Assembly: GCF_033963835.1 (NCBI RefSeq)
Contig: NZ_JAXBME010000018.1
Coordinates: 35,837-99,836, forward strand
DNA from: Cytobacillus sp. IB215665
GTDB lineage: Bacteria; Bacillota; Bacilli; Bacillales; SM2101
Length of the DNA stretch: 64,000 nucleotides
Direction: 5' to 3'
Every line of letters starts with the position of its first letter. Position 1 is the stretch's first letter. A program made the translations under genes and the position numbers. The notes under the pieces were generated by a model, which saw nothing but the letters and a program-made list of their open reading frames with translations, ran no database searches and was not told the origin of the DNA. This document shows, one piece after another, positions 53,218-61,345 of the stretch.

Positions 53218-55089
53218 TTATTTAAAAACTCCTTCTTTTAATTTTTTCAAATAACTAAAGCGAATAACGGTAAAATAGATGATCTGAAGGATAAAAAATC
53301 CCATAATGGTTATCATTGAGGGAACAAAAACGTTAGAAGTGCCATCTCTTTCTAATACTTTTAACGCAAACCCTGTATGAATTGTTGCAAAAATAAACGG
53401 CAGGAAAAATAATGTTCCCAATTGCCATGTAACATTCTTTGTCATTTCTCGTTCAGTTAGTCCAATTTTAGACAATGCCCTATATTTTTTACGCTCATCA
53501 TTAAGGTCTGTAAATAAGCGAAAATAAAGAAAGCTTCCTGCTGCAAAGAAAAAAACGATGGCTATAAACAAACCGATAAATAAACTAAGGCTTGGGAGTT
53601 GTACACTCGTATAATATACCGAGGCCTTTGTAGACAAATTGAAAGCTATATTTGAGTAATCACCAAATAATTCCTTCTTTATTTTTTGAGTTAACCCTAC
53701 ACTTTCCTTCCAGTTTTTATAGCTAAATCCATAAAGGGTAGAGGTTTCATGATCTTTTTTTAGTTTTTCATATGTGTTTTCATTGACGACTATTGCTTGG
53801 TTAACGAATAATATCGGATCCTCTATCTTTTTTACTTCAATATTTTGAAGTTGATCTGTTAAATTCAGTGATGAAGGAATATCTTTTTTTCCCTTTACTT
53901 CTAATGCATTCATAAAATAAATACCTTGATCATTTTTAAGTTCTTCTTTCTTTAATTCAGGGAATAGTGTTTTAAGCTCATTTATCGAAAAAATTAATAA
54001 AGGAGGAGTTAGTCCATCTTCTTTTTGATAATTTACTCTAATTGTCTCTATATGATCTAGAGTATAATGATAGTTATTTTCTTTAAGTTTTTCCTTCACA
54101 TAATTGATATGGGTTTTCTCTTTATCATTATCTGAAAAAGAAAGATATTCAATCTCAAATTTTGTGCTCATAGTAGTTAAATTGGATTTAAATACTGACA
54201 GAACACCAGTTGCTGTGAAGGCTACAGCTGAAACGATAGTAACAATAAAGAAGAGTCTTGCATTATCTCTAACACGGTAGGTTAAGTCGGATAGTAACAA
54301 TACATTGTACCCTCTCCAATAAAATCTTTTATTTTTTTTCATTAGCTTTAATAACCAAACGCTTAATTGACTAAATAGAAAATAAGTTCCTATTACAGTT
54401 GTAATTAAGATAATAACGGCTGTTGTCATATTAATGTCTGATACAAGCGCCATCGAATACCCTGTAAATAGTACAACTAAACCAATAAAGCTTAAAATAA
54501 TTGATGCTTTTGGTTCTTTTTTTGGCTTTTTCGACTCCTTTAATAGGGACACTGTTGCTTTTCTATGAATAAAAAAGAAAGTACATTGTGAAATGATAAA
54601 AAAGAGTAAGGTAAAGATTCCTATTGTCAACCCCAATGCTTTTAGTGGGAGATATAATGTTAACGAGTCCATATCAATGATGTAGCTCCCAGCTACAAAA
54701 AATAACTTAGCTAGTATAGTACCTCCTACAATCCCCGTAATAATGGAAGCAAGACCGATGATTAAGCTTTCAACTGTTAATAAATGACGCATTTGTCTTG
54801 GAGAAGTCCCTAATATTGTTAACACACCGAGTTCTTTCTTCCGCATATACAAAAAGGCACCGAAAGAATAAAGAACAAATAAAATTGAAAAGGCGAATAT
54901 GATCCATTCAGCTGCTATCATTCCCTTTTTGGCAATGTTATTAATATAGCCTCGATCTAAAGCTGGGTGAAAAATAAACATTGCAAACATATAAAAGGTC
55001 ATAACAGCAAAAGAACTACTGAAGTAAAAAGCCAAATAAGAACGTATATTCCTTGTAACATTTCTAAAAGCGAGTTGATAGAAGTTCAT
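53218..55089 (-). CDS. BceB-type ABC transporter permease
   Basis: A 623-residue FtsX-family permease with about ten membrane helices: one at the N-terminus, three before residue 165, two at about 195-250, one at about 285, then a large extracellular domain (about 310-500) and three C-terminal helices. Ten helices with a big loop between helices 7 and 8 is the mark of BceB/YxdM/VraG permeases, which sense and remove antimicrobial peptides such as bacitracin, nisin or LL-37. The start overlaps the ATPase gene by 26 bases. The substrate cannot be told from sequence. Confidence 0.85.
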   Translation of the reverse strand: MNFYQLAFRNVTRNIRSYLAFYFSSSFAVMTFYMFAMFIFHPALDRGYINNIAKKGMIAAEWIIFAFSILFVLYSFGAFLYMRKKELGVLTILGTSPRQMRHLLTVESLIIGLASIITGIVGGTILAKLFFVAGSYIIDMDSLTLYLPLKALGLTIGIFTLLFFIISQCTFFFIHRKATVSLLKESKKPKKEPKASIILSFIGLVVLFTGYSMALVSDINMTTAVIILITTVIGTYFLFSQLSVWLLKLMKKNKRFYWRGYNVLLLSDLTYRVRDNARLFFIVTIVSAVAFTATGVLSVFKSNLTTMSTKFEIEYLSFSDNDKEKTHINYVKEKLKENNYHYTLDHIETIRVNYQKEDGLTPPLLIFSINELKTLFPELKKEELKNDQGIYFMNALEVKGKKDIPSSLNLTDQLQNIEVKKIEDPILFVNQAIVVNENTYEKLKKDHETSTLYGFSYKNWKESVGLTQKIKKELFGDYSNIAFNLSTKASVYYTSVQLPSLSLFIGLFIAIVFFFAAGSFLYFRLFTDLNDERKKYRALSKIGLTEREMTKNVTWQLGTLFFLPFIFATIHTGFALKVLERDGTSNVFVPSMITIMGFFILQIIYFTVIRFSYLKKLKEGVFK

Positions 55090-55837
55090 TTACATTCCCT
55101 CCTAGCATGGACAAAACATCGATAATTTGTTGAAAAAAAACTTGTTGATTTGCTCCTTTATATAATTCATTATATATTTCACCATCTTTGATAAAGACAA
55201 CACGATGACAATAGCTGGCTGCAAAAGGATCATGGGTTACCATCAACATAGTACTTAGCTCTTTACTATTTACTTCAAGGAATGTTTCCATTACCATCTT
55301 TGATGATTTGGAATCTAAGTTACCTGTCGGTTCATCAGCTAATAATAAAGAAGGGTTATGAATAATTGCTCTTGCTATTGCCGTACGCTGTTTTTCACCA
55401 CCAGATACTTCAAATGTTCGTTTATTTAAAATGTTTGTTATACCAAACTTTAAAGCAATATGATTTACTTTTTCTTCAATAGTTGAATGATTCTGTTTCT
55501 CTAGAATTAATGGCAGAATTATATTTTCTTTTATTGTCAATGTATCTAGTAAGTTAAAATCCTGAAATACAAATCCTAACTCCCGTCTTCTAAACTGTGC
55601 TAACTTTTCTTTTTTTAATTTATGTGGTTGTTTACCATTGATGGTGATTTCTCCAGATGTAGGGTAATCAATTGTAGATATTAAATTTAATAGTGTTGTT
55701 TTCCCTGCCCCTGAAGGACCCATTACTCCAACGAATTCTCCCGAATCTACATGTAACGTGACGTTTGTTATTGCTTGATACGGAATTTTCACATCGTATA
55801 CTTTGCTGATACTATTTGCAAACAGTACATGTTCCAT
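55064..55837 (-). CDS. BceA-type ABC transporter ATPase
   Basis: A 257-residue ATPase with all motifs: Walker A GPSGAGKTT (about residues 41-49), Q-loop FVFQDFNLLD, signature VSGGEKQRTAIARA, Walker B LLLADEPTG and H-loop VTHDP. It powers the BceB-type permease. It is the first gene of the transporter operon; a GGAGG site lies close to its ATG, and a palindrome fitting the BceR operator lies about 80 bases upstream, so the neighbouring two-component system should control it. Confidence 0.87.
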   Translation of the reverse strand: MEHVLFANSISKVYDVKIPYQAITNVTLHVDSGEFVGVMGPSGAGKTTLLNLISTIDYPTSGEITINGKQPHKLKKEKLAQFRRRELGFVFQDFNLLDTLTIKENIILPLILEKQNHSTIEEKVNHIALKFGITNILNKRTFEVSGGEKQRTAIARAIIHNPSLLLADEPTGNLDSKSSKMVMETFLEVNSKELSTMLMVTHDPFAASYCHRVVFIKDGEIYNELYKGANQQVFFQQIIDVLSMLGGNVNELLSTRF

Positions 55838-55916
55838 TGATAAAACCTCCTAGATTAACTGTACCTGTATTGTAAAAAAGAGTTGGATACGGAGCGATAC
55901 ATTTTCCTTAATTGCT

Positions 55917-55934
55917 CCTTACACTTTTGTAAGG
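55917..55934 (-). promoter_or_regulatory. BceR-type operator of the transporter operon
   Basis: CCTTACACTTTTGTAAGG contains TTACA-N4-TGTAA, matching the TnACA-N4-TGTAA consensus known for BceR-like regulators. It is an 18 bp palindrome 80 bases before the ATPase start. Confidence 0.75.
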
Positions 55935-56022
55935 TGAAAATTTTCAAATTTAAAATAAACGGTATACAAAAAACCTTACTATTAAGACAGCAAGGCAGCA
56001 TATAATCATTATTCAAAAATCA

Positions 56023-57003
56023 CTATTCTTTTACGTTAAAACTAATGGAAAATGAAGTACCGTGATCAACCTCAGAATAGATTTGAAATTTATGGGATAG
56101 CTTATGTAATATTTCCTTCACTAAATAAAGTCCCATTCCAGTAGATTCATGATAGTTCCTTCCGTTCACCCCAGTAAAATAAGGATCAAATACTCTTTTT
56201 AAGTCTTGAGGAGGAATGCCAATGCCATAATCTGTGATTGTACACATAACTTTTTCATTACTGTTCACTACTTTGATATCAACTTTATTCGATTTACCAG
56301 TTGAATACTTCACTGCATTTGATAGTATTTGTTCGATGACAAATTTTATCCATTTTTGATCTGAAACAATCGAAATATCTTGCTCATCTAAGATTAAATT
56401 TGGATATACACCAAATTGAATAAACAAGCGTTTATTCTCCTCCAAAATCTCCTTTAATAATGCTTGAAGCGTAATAGTTTCAATAAAATAATCCTTTTCA
56501 AACATTGTTAGTCTCGAACTATATAAAACAGTCTTTAATCCTTCTTCTAATCGATAAAGTTCTTTTCGAATATCTTGAAACACATTTTCATCTTGATCTT
56601 GAATCATTAGGTGAATTACGGAGATTGGTGTTTTCATTTGATGAACCCATTGGTTCATAAAGGTTACTTTTTCTTGAATAGCTATATCGTTCTCCATTAT
56701 TATTTGATCATATATAGATTTCTCTTCAAGAACTTTCCTATGTAGAACATTTGTAAAATAGCTAGTACCAAAACTTGGAATGAACTTATTTTCATTATTT
56801 GAATTTATCCATTTATATAATTTATAATCCTCTATCCAACGATAAGCTAAATAGGCAAATATAAATAATAATTGCATGGAGCTTACATATAAAATATGTC
56901 CCCATCCTTGAAATCCTAGAAACCAAAAATATAGCCATGTAAAACCTCCTTGTGCGAAGACTATTAGTAACAGAGCTAAATGACTACGGAAAAATATTTT
57001 CAT
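56023..57003 (-). CDS. Intramembrane-sensing histidine kinase (BceS-type)
   Basis: A kinase of about 326 residues with two N-terminal helices joined by almost no extracellular loop, the mark of BceS-type kinases that sense through the transporter itself. The H-box is WVHQMKTPISV, the N-box LSNAVKYS, G1 DYGIGIP and G2 GMGLYLV. ATG 57003 is preferred over an in-frame TTG at 57018, because it overlaps the regulator stop as ATGA. With the regulator, transporter and YxeA it forms a complete peptide-detoxification module. Confidence 0.87.
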   Translation of the reverse strand: MKIFFRSHLALLLIVFAQGGFTWLYFWFLGFQGWGHILYVSSMQLLFIFAYLAYRWIEDYKLYKWINSNNENKFIPSFGTSYFTNVLHRKVLEEKSIYDQIIMENDIAIQEKVTFMNQWVHQMKTPISVIHLMIQDQDENVFQDIRKELYRLEEGLKTVLYSSRLTMFEKDYFIETITLQALLKEILEENKRLFIQFGVYPNLILDEQDISIVSDQKWIKFVIEQILSNAVKYSTGKSNKVDIKVVNSNEKVMCTITDYGIGIPPQDLKRVFDPYFTGVNGRNYHESTGMGLYLVKEILHKLSHKFQIYSEVDHGTSFSISFNVKE

Positions 57004-57701
57004 ATCTGTCGATTCCAAGTATTTTTCATTCGATAACCAGCCCCTCGAATTGTTTCAATTGCTCCCGTAATTCCAAATTCCTCTAGACGTTTTCTAATTC
57101 GAGTGATGTATACATTTAACGTATTTTCGTCGACAAACGTATCTGTATCCCACATCTTTTCCATTAATCTTTCTCGACTAGTAACCTTATCACTGCGTTC
57201 GAGCAAAAGCTCAATTAATAAAGCTTCTTTTTTAGATAATTCAAGTGTTTTTGATTGGAACGATATTTCTAATTTTTCAGGATAATACTTCAACCCGTTA
57301 AAATTAATAATTCTCTCTTCTTTTCTTGTTGAATATTCCCCCACAGTTCTCCTTAACTGACTTTTTACTTTTGCTGTCACAATTTCAAATGAAAATGGTT
57401 TTGTTATATAGTCATCGCCACCATTCTCAATGGCCATTACTTGGTCCATTGTTCCTTCTCTAGCTGAAATAAAAATAATTGGACAGTTTGAATGCTTCCT
57501 GATTTGTCTACACCAATAGAAACCATCAAAATATGGTAAGTTAATGTCAAGTAATACTAAATCAGGATTGACCTCTAAAAATACAGCGAGTACTTCTTCA
57601 AAATCCTCTAACTTCTTACATTTGTATCCATACTTTGTTAAGTAATCCGATAATAGTTCTCTCATTTTGTCATTATCTTCTACGATTAAGATTGTTGACA
57701 C
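57000..57701 (-). CDS. OmpR-family response regulator (BceR-type)
   Basis: A 233-residue regulator. The receiver domain has the acidic pair in ILIVEDND, phospho-acceptor Asp52 in LVLLDINLP and Lys in DDYITKPF. The C-terminal winged helix ends in YITRIRKRLEE and TIRGAGYRM. It overlaps the kinase gene. A second palindrome of the same type as that before the transporter lies about 85 bases upstream of its start, so it may also control its own operon, which is less usual for Bce systems. Confidence 0.88.
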   Translation of the reverse strand: MSTILIVEDNDKMRELLSDYLTKYGYKCKKLEDFEEVLAVFLEVNPDLVLLDINLPYFDGFYWCRQIRKHSNCPIIFISAREGTMDQVMAIENGGDDYITKPFSFEIVTAKVKSQLRRTVGEYSTRKEERIINFNGLKYYPEKLEISFQSKTLELSKKEALLIELLLERSDKVTSRERLMEKMWDTDTFVDENTLNVYITRIRKRLEEFGITGAIETIRGAGYRMKNTWNRQI

Positions 57702-57786
57702 TTCTATCTTCCTTTCAAAGCTTTCAATGTTTTAACTCAGTTCCTGTATCGGTACTTTATACCATAGAATTGTTCACTCACACAAC

Positions 57787-57802
57787 CTTACAAATATGTA
57801 AG
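57787..57802 (-). promoter_or_regulatory. Second BceR-type operator, upstream of the regulator-kinase operon
   Basis: CTTACAAATATGTAAG contains TTACA-N4-TGTAA, the same half sites as the 55917 palindrome. It lies between the divergent regulator gene and the small plus-strand ORF at 57879, so it could act on either. Confidence 0.65.
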
Positions 57803-57878
57803 AGCTGTTAAAGGTAAAGCCATGTTTGCTATTCAATTCTTTTTTTAAAATAAATACATAGGAAAACGAAAGGAGGTC

Positions 57879-57971
57879 ATGGATATCAAAAAGATAATCG
57901 ACATCATGATCACGATCTTCGTTACAATGTTAAATCCGAAATCGATTGCTCAAGACCTAAATAATAACTAA
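57879..57971 (+). CDS. Possible 30-residue peptide next to the Bce module
   Basis: ATG at 57879 follows a strong AAAGGAGG site, though the spacing is short. The frame encodes 30 residues with a hydrophobic centre (IIDIMITIFVTML) and a polar tail (NPKSIAQDLNNN). It is divergent from the response regulator and close to an operator palindrome. It could be a small membrane or signal peptide. Nothing else supports it. Confidence 0.35.
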   Translation: MDIKKIIDIMITIFVTMLNPKSIAQDLNNN

Positions 57972-58049
57972 CGAAAATGTAAATGATCTATTGTCAAGAA
58001 TAGCTTACATGTAAAGATAAGATGATATTCATGTTAGTTCAAAAGTAGT

Positions 58050-58072
58050 AACTAACAGGGGTTGGTTTTTTT
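58050..58072 (+). terminator. Intrinsic terminator-like hairpin
   Basis: AACTAAC (58050-58056) pairs with GTTGGTT (58061-58067), one G-U pair, around an AGGG loop and is followed by T residues. It would end the short transcript of the 57879 ORF. Confidence 0.5.
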
Positions 58073-58133
58073 CATAGATTGGATAGATCTTATTTCCAAT
58101 CCTTATATTCCATAAAAATGGAGGCAATAATTC

Positions 58134-58529
58134 ATGAAAATAAAACAAATTATGGGAATGATTTTCATACTCTCTTTAAGTGCATATATTACAGGCTGCA
58201 GTGGGACTATAGACAAACTAGAGAAGGTAAATGAAACGATCGACCAACAAAATCTCTCGAAAGATCAGAAAAGACAAGCCATTGACTTAACTGAACAATA
58301 TATTAAAGAGTTATTTCCTAATAAAACAATCAATGAGCATATGGATTATACGATAGGGATTGCAAGCACATTAGGAAGTGGTCCTTCTTTCGAAAATTCA
58401 GATGATATATCCATTAGTGCTATTTCCTCTAAAGATCCTAATGGAGCCATAGCTAATTATTCAGCTTTGGTTAATCTTGAGTTAAAACAAGTGACCATTT
58501 ATATGATTGATGGTGAAGAAATAGAATAA
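58134..58529 (+). CDS. Small lipoprotein, unknown
   Basis: A 131-residue protein with a lipoprotein signal: a basic start, a hydrophobic stretch and the lipobox YITGC (Cys22). The mature part is mostly helical at first (LEKVNETIDQQNLSKDQKRQ), then beta-rich. It would sit on the outer face of the membrane. An ATGGAGGC site lies upstream. No family recognised. It converges with the minus-strand peptide gene at 58684 and shares a terminator hairpin with it. Confidence 0.7.
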   Translation: MKIKQIMGMIFILSLSAYITGCSGTIDKLEKVNETIDQQNLSKDQKRQAIDLTEQYIKELFPNKTINEHMDYTIGIASTLGSGPSFENSDDISISAISSKDPNGAIANYSALVNLELKQVTIYMIDGEEIE

Positions 58530-58607
58530 TTTATATTTTTTCGGGCTGGCTAAAATTATAAAAATATCTGGTGAATGAATTATTGTTTACTTTTCAAAGA
58601 AAAAAGA

Positions 58608-58652
58608 GTAACGCAAAAACAACCAACTTTTGTCGAATAATTTTTGCGTTAC
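58608..58652. terminator. Perfect 12 bp inverted repeat between convergent genes
   Basis: GTAACGCAAAAA (58608-58619) and TTTTTGCGTTAC (58641-58652) are exact complements around a 21-base loop. A and T tracts are on the inner ends of the stem, not downstream of it, so it is not a textbook terminator. Its place between convergent genes suggests a bidirectional stop signal. Confidence 0.45.
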
Positions 58653-58683
58653 TTGCGTTTACTAAAAAACTATTTAGTTTTTA

Positions 58684-58827
58684 TTAATACCAGTCACATG
58701 GTGTCTCAGTTTGACCACCACATGCTGTCGGAGCAGCATCAACACTTGTTGTGCCAAATTGACCTGCACCTACTAACAAACCCAATGACAATAATGATAC
58801 CATAGTAGTTTTCTTAAGCTTATTCAT
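58684..58827 (-). CDS. Secreted 47-residue peptide with two cysteines
   Basis: ATG at 58827 with GAGGGGTGAAG upstream opens a 47-residue frame. Residues 1-31 are a typical signal peptide (basic MNKLKKTT, hydrophobic core, cleavage after VDA). The mature peptide would be about 16 residues, APTACGGQTETPCDWY, with two cysteines seven positions apart that could form a disulfide loop. A BdbD/BdbC thiol-oxidase pair lies 700 bases away and a peptide-resistance module lies on the other side. It could be a signal peptide pheromone, a bacteriocin-like peptide or a small surface peptide. No match to a known peptide is claimed. Confidence 0.6.
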   Translation of the reverse strand: MNKLKKTTMVSLLSLGLLVGAGQFGTTSVDAAPTACGGQTETPCDWY

Positions 58828-59364
58828 TAACTTCACCCCTCTAAAAATAAGATTTTTTCACATACTTTGTTCTATGAGATATCAATGCTCTTTTTGATGA
58901 TGATACCTCATATCCTTAAAGATTTAATATGAATTAATCATCTTGAAGATTAGGTTTTTCTAATCTATTCTTTCCCTTGTATCTTAAATCACTAGTCAGA
59001 ATATTCTTAACGACTAGTGATAAGGCAATTCTACATAATTCGATAGAAGTTGTGAAATGATTGTTTTGTAGTGTCCATTAATTATTTTCATATTATAGAA
59101 GAGGCCGTACCCTTATTAGATTGTTATAAATCAACTTATTGAATTTTTTACCTTGTAGAAAACAACTATATGTATATGGATGAATTAAATCTATCAGGGC
59201 TATTCATAAAATTCATTTTACAGCCACTTAAGTAAAATGTTATAAAATATCTAACAATATAAAACCATATATAATAATTGTTATATATTCTTGGAATTAT
59301 AAAATCTTTTTCAACTAGATATTTCTAATTGTAGAAACTATTAAATATATAGAAGAGGTGACAT
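58828..59364. other. Intergenic region between divergent genes
   Basis: About 540 AT-rich bases that must hold the promoters of the secreted peptide gene and of the bdbDC pair. No box or operator is clear enough to mark. Confidence 0.35.
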
Positions 59365-59484
59365 ATGATAAAAAGTAACAATACATCGTCCAATATAAAA
59401 CGATTTATGGGACTTCCGTTAATTGTGATAGGGTTGCTAGGGGTGATTATTTATTTTAATGATGAGAGCAATCATCCTATGTGA
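59365..59484 (+). CDS. N-terminal membrane-anchor fragment of BdbD (separate frame)
   Basis: ATG 59365, with AAGAGGTG seven bases upstream, opens a 39-residue frame with one membrane helix (LPLIVIGLLGVIIYF) ending in ATGTGA. The thioredoxin-like protein continues from the overlapping GTG in the next frame. BdbD normally has just such an anchor at its N-terminus, so this is either the lost first part of a frameshifted bdbD or a coupled mini-gene. Confidence 0.55.
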   Translation: MIKSNNTSSNIKRFMGLPLIVIGLLGVIIYFNDESNHPM

Positions 59485-60044
59485 ATATGACCTCACATCC
59501 ACCTATTGAGACTCAACCCACTGTTGGGAAAGCTGATGCACCAGTTTCAATAGTTGAATTTGGTGATTTTAAATGTCCAGCTTGTAAATCGTGGGGAGAA
59601 AATATTTATCCGAAATTAAAGAAAGATTATATTGATAAAGGAGTTGTGAAATTATCCTATATTAATGTCCAATTTCATGGTGAAGAATCTACACTAGGTT
59701 CACTTGCAGCTGAGTCAGTTTACAGGCATGATTCCAATTCTTATTGGGATTTTCATAAGAAACTATACGGTGAACAACCTGGAGAAAATCATGATGGACA
59801 GTGGATTACTACAGAAAAGCTGCTTAAAGTTGCTATGGAGACAACAGACATTGATTTACAACAGTTAGAGAATGATATAAATGAAGAGTCAACTATCGAG
59901 GAAGTTAATCTGGCTGAAAGTCTAGTAAATGCATACCAAATACAAATGACTCCTACAATAATAATTAATAGTGTTTTGATAGAGAACCCATTTGACTACG
60001 AGAAAATTGTGACTATTATTGAAGAAGAGATTGAGGGGAATTAG
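59481..60044 (+). CDS. bdbD: DsbA-like thiol-disulfide oxidoreductase (BdbD)
   Basis: A 187-residue DsbA/thioredoxin-like protein with the active site KCPACKSW (Cys at about residues 31 and 34), preceded by the typical GKADAPVSIVEFGDF and followed by the cis-Pro region QMTPTIIIN. It forms disulfide bonds in exported proteins. Starting here at GTG it has no export signal; the anchor lies in the upstream frame that overlaps by four bases. Working protein therefore needs reinitiation plus another export route, or the true gene has a one-base deletion. The partner BdbC follows directly. Confidence 0.82.
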   Translation: MNMTSHPPIETQPTVGKADAPVSIVEFGDFKCPACKSWGENIYPKLKKDYIDKGVVKLSYINVQFHGEESTLGSLAAESVYRHDSNSYWDFHKKLYGEQPGENHDGQWITTEKLLKVAMETTDIDLQQLENDINEESTIEEVNLAESLVNAYQIQMTPTIIINSVLIENPFDYEKIVTIIEEEIEGN

Positions 60045-60479
60045 ACGGAAAATCAAATTAATAAGAAGGGCAACAAACGTTTATTTCTGTATTTCGCATG
60101 GATAGTGTCTTTGATAGCTACCAGTGGTAGCTTATATTTTAGTGAAATTAAAGACTTTGTACCATGTGAGCTGTGCTGGTATCAACGAATTTTAATGTAT
60201 CCTTTGACACTTATTTTAGGAATTGCTACTTATCAAAGTGATATAGATGTTAAAAAGTTCGTGCTCCCAATGTCGTTTTTGGGGATTGTTATTTCTTTAC
60301 TCCACTACATTGAGCAAAAAGTTCCTGGTTTTGGAGGAATAAAGCCTTGTGTTGATGGTGTTCCTTGTAGCAATGAATACATTAATTGGTTAGGGTTTAT
60401 TACTATTCCATTCTTATCCTTAATAACCTTTATATTAATTACATTACTCCTATTATTTGGAATAAAAAGACAAAAATAA
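60045..60479 (+). CDS. bdbC: DsbB-like quinone-linked oxidoreductase (BdbC), non-standard start
   Basis: A four-helix membrane protein that re-oxidises BdbD and passes electrons to quinone. The first redox pair is PCELCWYQR and the second is PCVDGVPCSNEY, both intact. The first ATG/GTG/TTG start that would serve (GTG 60105) cuts into the first helix. The full frame extends to ACG at 60045, which sits six bases after GAGGGG, exactly where an ATG would be expected. Either ACG is used or ATG has mutated by one base. About 144 residues, the usual BdbC length. Confidence 0.75.
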   Translation, partial: TENQINKKGNKRLFLYFAWIVSLIATSGSLYFSEIKDFVPCELCWYQRILMYPLTLILGIATYQSDIDVKKFVLPMSFLGIVISLLHYIEQKVPGFGGIKPCVDGVPCSNEYINWLGFITIPFLSLITFILITLLLLFGIKRQK

Positions 60480-60666
60480 TAAGACTTAGCAGGAAAGTAT
60501 ATTATTTTATCTTTTCCCACTAATTAAGAATCACACAATGGTGGGATTCTCAAAATGTTTGATTCAACCTTATTTCATATACCTATCTTTTTATATTGTG
60601 AAAAGTACTCCCTTTATCTTTTAGGACTTTGTAGTCGACCAAGTTGATTTTCATCACTATTTAAGT

Positions 60667-60978
60667 TTATTGTTTTGTTAGTTGTTTAACGAGATAATCA
60701 AAAAAATCATCTACCTCATCTTCGTGTATTTCCTCATCATCAATAGAAACATTCAACCATCTTTGACTCCAACGAATAAAATCAAATTTATATACATTCC
60801 CTATACCCCAAAATTGTAAAAAATCAAAAATAAAGGGATAATACATCTGATAACGGCTGGGGTAATTAGTGCATCTCCTCCAAACCATATGTTCACACCC
60901 CTCACCCAATTCCCTAACATATCGCTTTGTATGCAAAAAAAATTGAAATTTTCCCCCGAACTTTAATAAACATGACAT
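60667..60978 (-). CDS. Small hypothetical protein
   Basis: The frame is open from ATG 60978 (103 residues) without a ribosome site. A second ATG at 60888 has GAGGGG ten bases upstream and gives 73 residues, so it may be the true start. The product is aromatic-rich (FDFLQFWGIGNVYKFDFIRW) with an acidic C-terminus (DDEEIHEDEVDDFFDYL). No family recognised. Confidence 0.4.
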   Translation of the reverse strand: MSCLLKFGGKFQFFLHTKRYVRELGEGCEHMVWRRCTNYPSRYQMYYPFIFDFLQFWGIGNVYKFDFIRWSQRWLNVSIDDEEIHEDEVDDFFDYLVKQLTKQ

Positions 60979-61066
60979 ATGTCATTCACAAAATAAAATC
61001 AATAGATTACAATAATTATTATCAGAAAAATAGAAACCATTTTATTTTAAGTAGGAGGAGAGCAAA

Positions 61067-61345
61067 ATGTCTAAATTATTTTCTTTATTTTTAATTTCTT
61101 TAGTTAGTTCTTTAATTTTGGCAACAATTCTTCAGCTGGCCAAGACTAGAACTAATTTAATTCGCTTAATCTCGATGTCAATGTTTGTTTTGTCAGCATT
61201 CTTATTTTTGTTAATATATGGGTTAGAAAACTTCATTGAATTTAATCCTTACATATTATTAACAATCGCAATAGTTTTACTAATAACTGCTTTATTAAGC
61301 CTTATTTTCTACCAATTTATAAAGTTTAGAAATGCTAAAAGTTAG
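61067..61345 (+). CDS. Small three-helix membrane protein
   Basis: A 92-residue, very hydrophobic protein with a strong AGGAGGAG site. Three membrane helices: about residues 3-24, 33-52 and 60-83, with a short basic tail (KFRNAKS). No family recognised. Neighbours give no functional clue. Confidence 0.6.
   Translation: MSKLFSLFLISLVSSLILATILQLAKTRTNLIRLISMSMFVLSAFLFLLIYGLENFIEFNPYILLTIAIVLLITALLSLIFYQFIKFRNAKS

Noticed and set aside
53218..57701. Naming the module bceRSAB for bacitracin
   Set aside because: The architecture is Bce-type, but the inducing peptide cannot be read from sequence; YxdJKLM-like and PsdRSAB-like systems look the same at this level.
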